NCBI GenBank assembly: GCA_022640915.1
Contig: JALCCT010000006.1
Coordinates: 55,589-119,588 of the forward strand
Direction of reading: 5' to 3'
DNA from: Bifidobacterium sp.
GTDB lineage: Bacteria > Actinomycetota > Actinomycetes > Actinomycetales > Bifidobacteriaceae
DNA: 64,000 nt
Within the stretch, counting starts at the first letter, position 1; each line of letters starts with the position of its first letter. A program made the position numbers and the translations under genes. The notes under the pieces are model-generated. The model was not told the DNA's origin, made no database searches, and worked only from the letters and a program-made list of their open reading frames with translations. Below, one piece after another: positions 1 to 10,307 of this stretch.

Positions 1-579
1 CGCGATCTTGTTTTCGAGCTGCCGCTCGCTCTGCTGCCATGTAGAATTCAGCGTCGCGTATGCGTCTTTGTTCTTGGCATCAGCAGCCTGATAAGCCTTG
101 GTAATCGCGTCTGCGGTCGCTTTGCGCACAGCGGCGGAAAACCACACATGCGGATTGTCGCCTTCCTTGATGCCGCCGGCCTCAGCCGCGTTCACGACTG
201 TGGCGCCAGCGGACTCAGCAGCTTTCAGAGCCCATGGATCGTAATCAGCGCCGTTCACTACAACGACCTCCGCCTTGGAGATCTTCGCAACATCGCTCGT
301 AGAAGGCTCGTAATCGTGCGCCTCCACATTCGTGTTGCTCATGATGCTGCTCACGTCAACGTGCGAGCCGCCTAACTCCTTGGCCACTGAAGCCCACTGG
401 TTAATGCTCGCGACCACGCTGATCGTGCCGGAGCCCTTCGGCGCGCCACTGCCGGACGCATTCTCACCGCCACTGCCCGAGCCGCCACATGCGGCCACTA
501 CCAGGGTCATCGCCCCGGCCACGGCAGCCGCCATAATGCGGGCGAGTTTGGAGGACTTCTTCATCGTATTGCGTATCAT
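1..579 (-). CDS. Metal (zinc/manganese-type) ABC transporter substrate-binding lipoprotein, 3' end truncated by window edge
   Basis: Minus-strand translation from ATG at 579: MIRNTMKKSSKLARIMAAAVAGAMTLVVAACGGSG...ISVVASINQWASVAKELGGSHVDVSSIMSNTNVEAHDYEPSTSDVAKISKAEVVVVNGADYDPW. Lipobox plus ZnuA/TroA-like motifs. Confidence 0.85.
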   Translation of the reverse strand, partial: MIRNTMKKSSKLARIMAAAVAGAMTLVVAACGGSGSGGENASGSGAPKGSGTISVVASINQWASVAKELGGSHVDVSSIMSNTNVEAHDYEPSTSDVAKISKAEVVVVNGADYDPWALKAAESAGATVVNAAEAGGIKEGDNPHVWFSAAVRKATADAITKAYQAADAKNKDAYATLNSTWQQSERQLENKIA

Positions 580-741
580 CGAGCCACCTTCGTTTCTCTT
601 GTTCTTCTCTGTTCGCCTTAGCTACCCCTACCGGGTTGCTGCGCCGCATTCATCGGTCGCCGCAGGAACCTTACGGATCGCCTGAGGGCAGGTGCGACGT
701 CCTGAATTCGAATACTCCGTCAGTATAGAAGAATAGCGAGA

Positions 742-758
742 CTCATTATCATTTTAAG
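742..758. promoter_or_regulatory. Candidate Zur/Fur-type operator (ctcattatcattttaag) upstream of the metal ABC binding protein
   Basis: AATGATAATGAG-like core resembles actinobacterial Zur boxes and lies ~165 bp upstream of the ZnuA-like start. Confidence 0.4.
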
Positions 759-953
759 CGATGGTGACGCAGCGTCGAACAGGACATTCACAACTTCCCA
801 TGGCCTTACTCAGCCCTTGAGCACACCACCCCTCCGTTTTGGGCAGTTGCGGATGGAGCGGTGGGCAGGAACACGCCTATGGAAAAACGAGTGGGCCGGA
901 TATTGCTGTGGCCCCGCCAGCACTGTTGAGTTGTCGCAGGGTGTGCGGCGGTT

Positions 954-2477
954 TCATTGACCCAGAGCCGGCGGATCGGCGATCAGATCGTCGCTGCGAT
1001 GGTCACCATCGGCATCCCTCCAGGCCAACGAGACAACCGAGGCCTTGTTGTCAACCCCCGGACCACGGCCGGGCTCGAAGCTGAGCGAAGCCTTGCTCAC
1101 CCCGTCTGCGGCAACCCAGTCGAGGGTGAGCGAACGATTGCCATCGACGCTGTAGCTGAAATCGCCGTTGAAGGCGGCAAGCGTATTGCGCAGTCGGCAC
1201 AGAGCATTCAATGCACGCACTACAGGGCGTTTGAGATTGCTGTCGATTTCGGCGACCGGATAGTAATGCCGGTTGATATCACGGCCGCTGTTAGTCGTAG
1301 CCAGCAGTTCCATGTCATTCGCGCCCGCCAAAGCCCCGACGTAATACACCTGCGGAACGCCAGGCAGGAAGAACTGTACGGCCCGCGCCGCGATGTAGTG
1401 CTGGTCATTACACCCGAGTGCTGAATAATACGTGGAGTTGATCTGGTAGAGGTCGAGGTTGCTTGCCGCAGCGCCCGTGGCGGCTGCCGACTCGCCATGG
1501 GTGTTCGCATGGATCGTGTTGACCAGGCTGTCCACAGCCTCGTCCGGGATCAGTCCTTTGAGGCTGCGGTCAAGCTGGTCCGAGCCGATGTCGATCACGC
1601 CGATGCCGTCGTGTGTGTCGAGCACATTGACCGCGTTGTTCGGGCGGACCTTGATCCAGTGCGCCAAAGCTGCCGTTTCCCCGGTGAACAGTGTATGCAG
1701 CAGAAGTGGCGGCAGCGCGAAATCATAGACCCGATCGACCTTCGAGGCGATGTCAATCTGCTTCTTGTAATACGAATGGACTTCGATGAGGGTCTCCAGA
1801 CCACGCCGGTCCGCCTCGGCCTTGATTCTGCCGATCAAATCGAAGGTCTTCGGCGTCATGAAGCAGCTTGTGCCGATCTCCTTGGCGCCATACCCCACGG
1901 CATCGAGGCGAATATCGTGCACGCGGCTTGCCGCCAGACGATCGAGGATCGAGATCAGATATCCCCAGCCTTCCACCGAGTCAGTGTCGATGTCGACTTG
2001 CTGCGGCGTGAACGTCGTCCACACCAGACGCGTGACGCCTCCCCAGTTGTAATGCGTAAACGGCAGGCCCGGGCGCGGGCGGTAAATACCGGCGAGCTCC
2101 TCCTCGTTGGCGCCGTCGGGGAAAACGCTCGACATGGTCAGAAACATTTTCGCGTAGGGGCTGTCTTCACCTTTAGCCATTACATCTTGGAACTGGCGCG
2201 ACTGCCATGACATATGGTTGACGATGGTGTCCACCATGATCTCGTGGCTGCGACCCAGATCAGCCACATCACCCCACGAGCCGAGCCGCGGATCGACCTG
2301 CGTGTGGTCGATCGGGTCAAATCCTGCATCCGCTCCGTCGAAGGGCGTGAAGAACGGCAGGATATGCACGCCCTCATACACTCCTTCGAAACGTGTGCGC
2401 AGCATGTCTGTCATTGAAGCGATCGTTCCGCTGCCGAAGCGGTTGGCGTACGTGATGAGCTGAACTGCATTCTTCAT
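954..2477 (-). CDS. sucP: Sucrose phosphorylase (GH13)
   Basis: MKNAVQLITYANRFGSGTIASMTDMLRTRFEGVYEGVHILPFFTPFDGADAGFDPIDHTQVDPRLGSWGDV... characteristic of bifidobacterial sucrose phosphorylase (~507 aa). The ORF track start at 2615 is too far upstream. Confidence 0.95.
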   Translation of the reverse strand: MKNAVQLITYANRFGSGTIASMTDMLRTRFEGVYEGVHILPFFTPFDGADAGFDPIDHTQVDPRLGSWGDVADLGRSHEIMVDTIVNHMSWQSRQFQDVMAKGEDSPYAKMFLTMSSVFPDGANEEELAGIYRPRPGLPFTHYNWGGVTRLVWTTFTPQQVDIDTDSVEGWGYLISILDRLAASRVHDIRLDAVGYGAKEIGTSCFMTPKTFDLIGRIKAEADRRGLETLIEVHSYYKKQIDIASKVDRVYDFALPPLLLHTLFTGETAALAHWIKVRPNNAVNVLDTHDGIGVIDIGSDQLDRSLKGLIPDEAVDSLVNTIHANTHGESAAATGAAASNLDLYQINSTYYSALGCNDQHYIAARAVQFFLPGVPQVYYVGALAGANDMELLATTNSGRDINRHYYPVAEIDSNLKRPVVRALNALCRLRNTLAAFNGDFSYSVDGNRSLTLDWVAADGVSKASLSFEPGRGPGVDNKASVVSLAWRDADGDHRSDDLIADPPALGQ

Positions 2478-2722
2478 TGAATTTCCAATCTGATGCGCCA
2501 TGGTAGGTAATCTGCCTCGACGCCACCGTCTGCATCGAACCGGTTTTACTTCATCGAATGTAAAATACCGGCAAGACATAATGACACGGTGAACGCTCGT
2601 CGCAAGGAACCACACAACGCACGCGGCACAAGTCGGCCAATAGCGATTTCCGATGGCGGAATTCGGCTAGTCGAAAACACTATCGCCCGACTTGCATACA
2701 CCAAACCGGACGCAGCGCAGGG

Positions 2723-2745
2723 GTGAACGTACCCGGGTTGTTCAC
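2723..2745. promoter_or_regulatory. Candidate palindromic operator GTGAACGTACCCGGGTTGTTCAC upstream of sucrose phosphorylase
   Basis: GTGAAC/GTTCAC arms around ACCCGGGT in the sucP-permease intergenic region. Confidence 0.3.
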
Positions 2746-2784
2746 TATTTCGCCGCGCCCGGCAACTATTAGCCCTCAATGTTC

Positions 2785-2811
2785 CCTAGCGGCCCTTGGC
2801 GGGCCGCTAGG
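2785..2811 (-). terminator. Stem-loop downstream of permease gene (possible terminator)
   Basis: CCTAGCGGCCC-TTGGC-GGGCCGCTAGG, 11-bp perfect stem just after the permease stop codon; no clear U-tract. Confidence 0.5.
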
Positions 2812-2841
2812 CGCGCTAAACGGACAGCGCATTGCGCTCCG

Positions 2842-3735
2842 TTATTTTACCGCACCGCTCATCACCCCACTAATGACCCACTTCTGAGCGAAGACGTAGA
2901 CGATCAAGACCGGCGCCATGGCCATGAGGTAACTGGCGAAGGCCATGGGGTAGTTCGAAGTGAATTGGTTCTGGAAGCCGTATTGGGCCAGCGGCAGCGT
3001 CTGTGCGCTGCGGTCGGTGAGGATGATCAACGGCAGCAAGAAGTCATTCCAGGCCCAGAGCGTCGTCAGGATCGCGATGGTCGCGTTAATCGGGCCCATT
3101 AGCGGGAACACGATTCTCCAGAAAATAGTCCATGTGGTGGCACCGTCAATGCGCGCGGATTCCTCAAGCGAAATCGGGATCGAACGGATGAAACCGATCG
3201 CGATGAACAGGTTCGAGCCGATGCCCAGAATCATGTACAGCAGGAACAGCCCAACGATATTATCCAAGTGCAACGCGCCCATCTCTTTGGCGATCGGCAG
3301 CATGATCACGGTAAAAGGCACGAACATCATGGCTAGGAAGAAGTAGTACAGGAAGCGGAAGAAGCGCTTGTCCATGTTGCGGGCGACCGCGTATGCCACG
3401 AAGGTATTCGTCAGCAGGGTCAGCAGCACCGCCGCCACGGTGACAATCGCGGAATTCAGCGCAGCTTTTGGATAGTTGACCTGTGTCCACGCATCGGCGA
3501 AATTATGCCACTGCCAGCTCGACGGAAGGCTGAATGTTCCCGCCTCGGCCGGCGTCTTCAGCGCGGTGACAACCGTAAAGTACAGCGGCACCAGAATCGT
3601 CAGCGACATGACAGCGATCACGGCGGTAAGCCACCAGTTGACCTTATGATCCTTGTGATACCCCTGCTGCCGATACCCGCCCTTCGCGGTCGGCTTCGGT
3701 TGGGAAAGATGTGAAATACTCGCTGCATTGCTCAT
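2842..3735 (-). CDS. Carbohydrate ABC transporter permease (MalG/UgpE-like)
   Basis: Six-TM permease with EAA-like motif IPISLEESARIDGATTWTIFWRIVFPLMGP. Confidence 0.93.
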   Translation of the reverse strand: MSNAASISHLSQPKPTAKGGYRQQGYHKDHKVNWWLTAVIAVMSLTILVPLYFTVVTALKTPAEAGTFSLPSSWQWHNFADAWTQVNYPKAALNSAIVTVAAVLLTLLTNTFVAYAVARNMDKRFFRFLYYFFLAMMFVPFTVIMLPIAKEMGALHLDNIVGLFLLYMILGIGSNLFIAIGFIRSIPISLEESARIDGATTWTIFWRIVFPLMGPINATIAILTTLWAWNDFLLPLIILTDRSAQTLPLAQYGFQNQFTSNYPMAFASYLMAMAPVLIVYVFAQKWVISGVMSGAVK

Positions 3736-3809
3736 TATTCATGCTCCTTATGGCGTAACGGCTGCTCATGACGGCCTGTTGCGTATCGTCATATCGACCC
3801 AAAGGCCGG

Positions 3810-4763
3810 TCAGACCTTTTCCTTGCTGCCGAAGAAATTCAGCTGGATGAACGCGAACACAGCAAGCACGATGAAGAAGATGACCGCATTGGCCATCTGA
3901 TATGAATATTCGCCATTGCCCAATCCGTTGGTGAAGATGAGGTAAGAGACGGACTCGGTCTTGGAGTCCGGGCCGCCGTTCGTCAACGCGACGATCTGAT
4001 CAAAGATGCCGAGCGAATTCTTCAGGCTCAGCACCATGTTGATCGTCACGAACGGGCCGATCAACGGGAACGTAATTCTCCAGAATCGCTGCCACGTGTT
4101 CACGCCGTCGATGGCCGCCGCCTCATACAGTTCGGCATCGATCGTCTGCAAACCTGCCAAATAGATCAGCGTGGTATAGGCTACGCCTTGCCAGATCGAC
4201 AGAAACACGATTGGAAACCAGGCCAGCTGCGGATTCGTCAGCATCGAGGTGGACAGCCAGGGAATGTGCAAAGCCTGCCCGAGCGCAGGAATCGGCACCA
4301 TAAACAAATACTTGAATACATAGCCGATGACCAGCATTGCCAAGGTGAACGGAATGAAGAAGATGGCGCGGAAGCCGTTTCTGAAGGCGATCTTTCCATT
4401 GAGCATCACCGAAATCAGTAACGCGAGCATATTCGTGCCAACAGTGATGAGAATGGCGACGACGATCGTGAACAAGTAGGCGTTGCGCACACGGCTGTCC
4501 GAAATCATGGCGCCATAGTTCTTGAAGCCGATCCACTTGAAAACGCCGTATCCTTGCGAATTGGTGAAGGAGTAGGCGGCGCCTTGGATGAAAGGCCAGT
4601 AGAGAAAGACCACAACTAATAGTGCCGCCGGAATAGTCATCCAATAATAGGCTTTGTCGACTTTACGTTTGGAGTACGCGCTGGTCTTCCTCGGCTTGCC
4701 GCGTTTAACCTGCGGCGCTGCGTTCGATGCGACTGTTTGTGCTGTTTGCTGCATGATGTCCAT
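3810..4763 (-). CDS. Carbohydrate ABC transporter permease (MalF/UgpA-like)
   Basis: EAA-like motif LQTIDAELYEAAAIDGVNTWQRFWRITFPLIGP; adjacent to second permease and binding protein. Confidence 0.93.
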   Translation of the reverse strand: MDIMQQTAQTVASNAAPQVKRGKPRKTSAYSKRKVDKAYYWMTIPAALLVVVFLYWPFIQGAAYSFTNSQGYGVFKWIGFKNYGAMISDSRVRNAYLFTIVVAILITVGTNMLALLISVMLNGKIAFRNGFRAIFFIPFTLAMLVIGYVFKYLFMVPIPALGQALHIPWLSTSMLTNPQLAWFPIVFLSIWQGVAYTTLIYLAGLQTIDAELYEAAAIDGVNTWQRFWRITFPLIGPFVTINMVLSLKNSLGIFDQIVALTNGGPDSKTESVSYLIFTNGLGNGEYSYQMANAVIFFIVLAVFAFIQLNFFGSKEKV

Positions 4764-4772
4764 CTCCCCTTC

Positions 4773-6065
4773 TCAGCGGAAGTTACGCGCTTGCGCTTTA
4801 TCGTATTCGGTCTGCATGTTTGCGGTGAACTGATCGACGTTGCCGTTCTGCACCAGCGTGGTGAGGAAGCCCGCGATATTGATGCTCGGCGGCACGTAAT
4901 GATCGCAGAAATCGGTTAGACGCGCCTCCTTGAAGAATGGCACGACACCCTCGAGCGCCTTGTCGCCCACGTAGGTCTCTTTAAGTGGAGTGAAGGCCGA
5001 CTGGATTTTCGAATAATCTTCCAGGCGTTCGCGCTGCATGAGGAAGTCAATGAATTCACGCGCCTCCTTGGGATGCTTGGTGTTCGCGCCCATAGTCAGG
5101 ATCACGTCGTCGCCCGCCGTGAGCATCTGCTCCTCAGGATTGTTGGTGGCTGGCATCTGTGCGAAACGGATGTTCATGTCCTTGTTGATCAGGCGCACCT
5201 GCGGAATGGCATACGTGCCGAGCGGAAGCACCGCCGCCTTGCCGTTGGCGAAGTCTTGCGTGGCCTGCTGATATGTCGCGCCCGGATTCGCCTGAGTGTA
5301 ATTCTGGTAGAGTTCGACCAGTTTGCCCGACACCGGCTTCCACAGGTCGGCGAAGGTCGTGGTGCCTGCCTTGAGCTTCGTATATTCACTTTCCGGCACC
5401 AGCGTCGAGTTGAGTGACGACAACGGCGCCTGCAGTGTCCACGGATCGCCATAGCTGGCCTCGAGCGGCGTGATACCTTGCTGCTTGAAGGTCTTCAGGG
5501 CGCTGATGAACCCGTTCCAGGTAGTTGGCGGGTGATTAGGATCGAGACCGGCTTTACGCCATAGATCCACGTTGATTATATAGCCACTGGCATTGCCCGA
5601 GAAGGGCAGCCCATAGAGGCGCTTATGTGAGGGGTCTGCACTCTGGACCAAGTCCTTAGCGATTTTCACCATACCCGGGTTGAGCTTGCTCACGACCGGA
5701 TCGTCGGTGAAATCGTGGAATACGCCCGCTTCTGCGAGCATTCCGTAATTGATATCGCCGTTAACGGTGATGACGTCGGGAGTGCGGTTCTTCACCAATC
5801 GCGTGCGCAGATCGGTCACGGCGTTGGGCGAGTTGTTCACGTTGACGCGGATGTCAGGATGCGTTTTCTCGAAATCACGTGCGGCCTGGGTAAACCAACT
5901 GCTCGCCTCGAATTTGAATTGGAAGAAATCCAGATAGACTTTCTGGCTGCTCGAAACGCCGCAGCCTGCGAGGCTAATACCGGCAGCGAACGCGCACAAT
6001 GCCGCTGCCACTTTGCCCAGTCCGCGGCACAGCAATCCTCGAGTCCGATGAGAATCCATGTCCAT
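4773..6065 (-). CDS. Carbohydrate ABC transporter solute-binding lipoprotein
   Basis: Signal peptide with lipobox ([14 protein letters not shown]), [13 protein letters not shown] and family 1 solute-binding features; internal start at [10 protein letters not shown]. Confidence 0.9.
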   Translation of the reverse strand: MDMDSHRTRGLLCRGLGKVAAALCAFAAGISLAGCGVSSSQKVYLDFFQFKFEASSWFTQAARDFEKTHPDIRVNVNNSPNAVTDLRTRLVKNRTPDVITVNGDINYGMLAEAGVFHDFTDDPVVSKLNPGMVKIAKDLVQSADPSHKRLYGLPFSGNASGYIINVDLWRKAGLDPNHPPTTWNGFISALKTFKQQGITPLEASYGDPWTLQAPLSSLNSTLVPESEYTKLKAGTTTFADLWKPVSGKLVELYQNYTQANPGATYQQATQDFANGKAAVLPLGTYAIPQVRLINKDMNIRFAQMPATNNPEEQMLTAGDDVILTMGANTKHPKEAREFIDFLMQRERLEDYSKIQSAFTPLKETYVGDKALEGVVPFFKEARLTDFCDHYVPPSINIAGFLTTLVQNGNVDQFTANMQTEYDKAQARNFR

Positions 6066-6423
6066 ACAGCGACTCCTTTGCTCGTGAATCCACAGCTTCC
6101 TCGCCATGGCTTCAATGTATCTTCACGCTAGCCATCATGCATTTTCATTCCAAATCCGCGCGCGCCCCGAACCTCCGGCAAATAATGGCGCTCTCCCGCG
6201 TCATCCGTGTGCGCCACCGGCCGCATCGCCCACGACCACGCATCGTTCCAGCCGCCTCGCAAAATCCGCGCGCGCCACCTGTATCATCCAACGAATCTTC
6301 TTTCTGCTGAGACACGAAGGCGACACACTTACGTCAGTGGCGGAAAAACGAAGTTTCGACTATTTTGTTATTTACGTAAAGAAAATGTCTGTATTGCGTC
6401 GCAGTCCTGTGAAAGAGGTGGCC

Positions 6424-7638
6424 ATGGCCGCACTTCATCCGATACCGCAATGGTTCACCGGCTCGGACTACACCTATCGGGTAGCTGCAGCCATCGCACA
6501 ATACGGCCCGGTGGCACGCACCACACTGGCCAGTCTGCTCCGGCTTTCGCAGGGCGCTCTCTCACGCATCACAAGCGACCTGCTTTATGAGGGCGTCATC
6601 GAAGAGCTTGCTCCGCCGGAAGCATCAGCGGGGAGGCTACCACATGCGTTTGCCCCCAAACCCGGCGCGAGGCATCGAGGCCGTCCGCAAACCGCGCTAG
6701 CAATACGAGGAGACGCCAAAACTTTCATCGGCATCAAGGTGCAGGCCAAATCTGCGATTGGCACGGCCGTAAATGCGCATGGCGAGATCGTCTCAGGCCG
6801 GCATGAACGCCGCTTCAACGATCAGTCGCCTGCGGCAGTGGTTTCGTGCTTGGCCGCACTTGCCGCTGATTGCGCGCAAGACACAATTGATGCCGGGTTG
6901 CCCTCGCCCACTGCCATAGGCGTCTCGCTTGCTGGGCACATCGAGCGTGACGCGATTGTGACATTTTCGCCCTTCCTGCACTGGGAACACCCCGTGGATC
7001 TGGCGGAGCTAATCACAGAAGCTGCTGGATTGCCGACCGGAATATTCAATGATATCGATTCGCTACTGATGGATGCCTGCTGGTTCGGCTCGGGTGTCGG
7101 GCTCAATGCCTTCGCCATCATCACCATGGGTGTAGGCGTTGGCTACTCGCTAGCTATGCACGGCAAGCCGGTGGATTGTCCGGACAAAAGCTACGGTCTG
7201 GCCGGGCATATCCCGCTTGATCCCGATGGCCCACGCTGTGGTTCGGGACACATCGGCTGCGCGCAATGCCTGACCACCGATTCAATCGCCCAGGAGTATT
7301 CGCAGATGATCGGCCATGAGGCTAGTTTCAGCGATTTCGAACGCGACGCACGTGCCGGCACGTCCCTTGCCACGCGCCTAGTAAGCCGTACCTGTTTCCG
7401 CCTAGGCACCATGATCGCCATCGTTGCGAATCTGGCCATGCCCGAAACGATTATGATCGCCGGCGAAACGGCTTTCATCGCCACTCTGGCCACTGATTCG
7501 GTGCGTGACGGCATCAACCGATACCGGCATAGCCAAAGCGCCCCAGTGCATTTTGAAATTGCGAAACACGACTGGCAGCTCTGGGCGAAGGCCGCTGGGA
7601 CGCGCGTGCTTATTCGCCACATCAGCCCATTAGAATAG
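6424..7638 (+). CDS. ROK-family transcriptional regulator
   Basis: N-terminal winged-helix (YGPVARTTLASLLRLSQGALSRITSDLLYEGVIEE) plus ROK/NagC domain (GVGVGYSLAMHGKPV; CGSGHIGCAQCLTTD). Start chosen at ATG 6424 with upstream AGAGG; the 6106 start is less likely. Confidence 0.88.
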   Translation: MAALHPIPQWFTGSDYTYRVAAAIAQYGPVARTTLASLLRLSQGALSRITSDLLYEGVIEELAPPEASAGRLPHAFAPKPGARHRGRPQTALAIRGDAKTFIGIKVQAKSAIGTAVNAHGEIVSGRHERRFNDQSPAAVVSCLAALAADCAQDTIDAGLPSPTAIGVSLAGHIERDAIVTFSPFLHWEHPVDLAELITEAAGLPTGIFNDIDSLLMDACWFGSGVGLNAFAIITMGVGVGYSLAMHGKPVDCPDKSYGLAGHIPLDPDGPRCGSGHIGCAQCLTTDSIAQEYSQMIGHEASFSDFERDARAGTSLATRLVSRTCFRLGTMIAIVANLAMPETIMIAGETAFIATLATDSVRDGINRYRHSQSAPVHFEIAKHDWQLWAKAAGTRVLIRHISPLE

Positions 7639-7706
7639 GCCCGGCGCACGCCCAAGGCATTGTCGTGCATAGCATTCCAGGCGCGGCGCGCAACCAGCGC
7701 CTCGGC

Positions 7707-10091
7707 CTATTGCCGTACAGTCTCGAATAACACGGCCTGCGCGGGGTGCAGGGAGGGCACGCGCAAGCCGTAGGTCTGCAGGGCGCGGCCATCGAGCGTG
7801 ACACCATCCGCATTCCACCAGCCACTCACGCTCTGCGCGTTGGTGACGTCGCAGCCGAGCTCACGGTTCACTGCCAACGGGAGTACGCGATAAAGCGCAT
7901 CAGCGTCCAAGCCAGGCAAATGCACAGGCGCGGCGGGATACGTGGCCGACGTAGTGCGTTGGGTGAACCGATAGACTGCCCGCGAACCGTCGGCACTTAC
8001 GATGCCATCCAGCTGTACCGCTGGATCCGGAGAATCGTTGTGCACGACCAACCCGGAGGCAAAATCGGAGCGGTGCGCCTTGAACGCCTCCACCCAAGAT
8101 TTTAGCGCGGCAAGCGATTCGGGAGACTGTTTGAGCAGATTCCATTCGATGCCCATATGCCCGAAGAATGTCATCGCCGCACGCAGCTGCTGGCTCGTGG
8201 CGCGCAGCGTGGAGTGCGCCGGGCTCGCACCTACATGCTCGCCCATCATCTCAGGCGGCACCAGCAGCGATGTATAGCGCTGGATCGTTGCACGCTCCAC
8301 TGGATCTACGCAGTCGGAGACCCACACACGACTCGCAAATTCGAGGATTCCCAAGTCGATGCGCCCGCCACCGGACGAGCAGCTTTCGATCTCCAAACCC
8401 ATGTAATGCCGCCGAAGCTCACGGAAAATGCCATATACCGCCAAGGTCTGCGCATGCACTGCCGGCCTGCCGGTGCGTGGCGACACAGCCTCGGTCACCA
8501 GTTTGTTATGATCCCATTTGATGTAATCAATGCCTAACTCACCGACCAATGCGTCCATGCAGCCGAACGTGTAGTCTCGCGCAGCTGGGTTCGTCAGATC
8601 AATGACCTGCTGCGAACGTCCCTGCATCGGCAGCCGATTCACGGTGGGCCTAAGGATCCAATCGGGATGTGCACGAGCTGTGTCGGAATCAGGGCTGATC
8701 ATCTCCGGCTCGAACCACAGACCGAACTCCAAGCCCAGCCCATGCACATAATCGGCAAGCGCCTTAAGGCTTTTCTCGCCCTCCGGCCACACCTGCTGCG
8801 AAATCTGCCAGTCACCCAACGCCCTCGTATCGTCGCGCCGCGCCCCGAACCAACCGTCGTCCACGACGAAACGCTCTACGCCGGATGCCTTGGCTTTGTC
8901 GGCAAGCGCCTTCAACGTGTCGAAGTCGTGTTCGAAGTACACAGCCTCCCAAGTGTTCAATATCACGGGGCGCGGCTTGGCGGACAATTCGGGATGCTGC
9001 GCGCGCACAAAGGAGTGAAAGCGCTGGGCGATTTCATTCAGACCATCGCCATAGGCGCCATAAATCCAAGGGGTTGCGTATGAATCTGGCTCGGCTGGTG
9101 CGCCAGCCTCGTTCGGCGCACCAGCCTGTGATGCGGTGTCATTCGGTTCAAGGTCATTGCCGGCACCAGCTGAACTGACGGCACCAGCCGCCCCAGCCAC
9201 GTTTTCGCACAGATTTTCCTCGCCGCGGCCTTTCAACATTATCTCGCCGCCGAGCAGTACTTCGCCGCCGCTGATTTGCGTCTGCGTGTAGGCATTACGC
9301 TCGGCCGCCAGTACGCTGTTGCCGCTCCACGCCGTGTGCACGGCATACGCCTCGCCACGCTCGAACCCGAAGCCCGGCACGCCGACTGTCAGCAGTAAAG
9401 ACGCATCGAAATCAGGCCGGCCCACCATGGATACCCGCTCGATGCGTTCCTGCTGCAGCAGCTGGCGCTGCGGATGACGTTCACGCAGATGGTGGCCAGT
9501 GGTCGTCAGTACCTCAGTGGCGCCGGCTGGCAGTGTAAAGCCAAGCTCCACTTTATCGATGGCAAGCTCACCCTGGCCGGTATTGCGCACCACTGCCCGC
9601 TGGCGTACGAGTCCGCTTGCAGTCAGTTCGCATATCCATGTCAGCGCGACACCTTGTTCGCTGTCCTCGGCCGCTACAGTGAGCGCTGCTTTTGCGGCAT
9701 CGATACGGACCTCGCTGACCACGAATTTACAGAACAACTCCACGCCTGCACGGCGCGCAACGAAGCGCGTGGATCCGGTCCACCCCTCGGCCTGCGTTGG
9801 TAGCACGCCTGGCCATGGCGTCTCGTCCAACACTCCCGAAACGCGTTGAGGCTTGAGCGCAGCAACCGAATTCAGCAGAGTTTCCGGGTATTCGAGCGGC
9901 CGGCCCCAATGCACGATCCGGGGCAATTCACGCTCGACAATCACGACCGCGAAGGCAACGCCCGGATGTGCAGCTTCGGCATATATCATTTGGATCGGGC
10001 CGCCATCCGGCGAGGTGCCGGTGAACGATCGCATCGTAGGAGCAGCTGTCACAGCAAGGGTTTTCGTCGTCATATCCTTCAATTCCTTCAC
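7707..10091 (-). CDS. Alpha-galactosidase, GH36
   Basis: 794-aa ORF with GH36 motifs FVVDDGWFGARRDD, LGLEFGLWFEPEMISPDS, LGIDYIKWDHNK, LEIESCSSGGGRIDLGIL, WVSDCVDP. Confidence 0.95.
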   Translation of the reverse strand: MKELKDMTTKTLAVTAAPTMRSFTGTSPDGGPIQMIYAEAAHPGVAFAVVIVERELPRIVHWGRPLEYPETLLNSVAALKPQRVSGVLDETPWPGVLPTQAEGWTGSTRFVARRAGVELFCKFVVSEVRIDAAKAALTVAAEDSEQGVALTWICELTASGLVRQRAVVRNTGQGELAIDKVELGFTLPAGATEVLTTTGHHLRERHPQRQLLQQERIERVSMVGRPDFDASLLLTVGVPGFGFERGEAYAVHTAWSGNSVLAAERNAYTQTQISGGEVLLGGEIMLKGRGEENLCENVAGAAGAVSSAGAGNDLEPNDTASQAGAPNEAGAPAEPDSYATPWIYGAYGDGLNEIAQRFHSFVRAQHPELSAKPRPVILNTWEAVYFEHDFDTLKALADKAKASGVERFVVDDGWFGARRDDTRALGDWQISQQVWPEGEKSLKALADYVHGLGLEFGLWFEPEMISPDSDTARAHPDWILRPTVNRLPMQGRSQQVIDLTNPAARDYTFGCMDALVGELGIDYIKWDHNKLVTEAVSPRTGRPAVHAQTLAVYGIFRELRRHYMGLEIESCSSGGGRIDLGILEFASRVWVSDCVDPVERATIQRYTSLLVPPEMMGEHVGASPAHSTLRATSQQLRAAMTFFGHMGIEWNLLKQSPESLAALKSWVEAFKAHRSDFASGLVVHNDSPDPAVQLDGIVSADGSRAVYRFTQRTTSATYPAAPVHLPGLDADALYRVLPLAVNRELGCDVTNAQSVSGWWNADGVTLDGRALQTYGLRVPSLHPAQAVLFETVRQ

Positions 10092-10307
10092 GTTTCACTT
10101 CGCTCGTTGCAACTACCGTTCAATTCATCTTTGAATCCGCTGAAACTGGGCGGTTCTCACGCTCTCAATGCTAAACGTTCACGGCTTTCTTTCCGCGTCT
10201 CCGCGTGTTTCTTACCGCCAACAAGAAAATAGAGCCGAATCCACACCTGTTCAACGTGGAGAATTCACAGCCAGAGCATATCGTAAACGGTTTCGTGCCA
10301 TCAAGCC

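Noticed and set aside
6106-6423. N-terminal extension of the ROK regulator in the ORF track
   Set aside because: Low-complexity Pro/Arg/Ser translation without SD; start at 6424 has a good RBS and fits ROK length.
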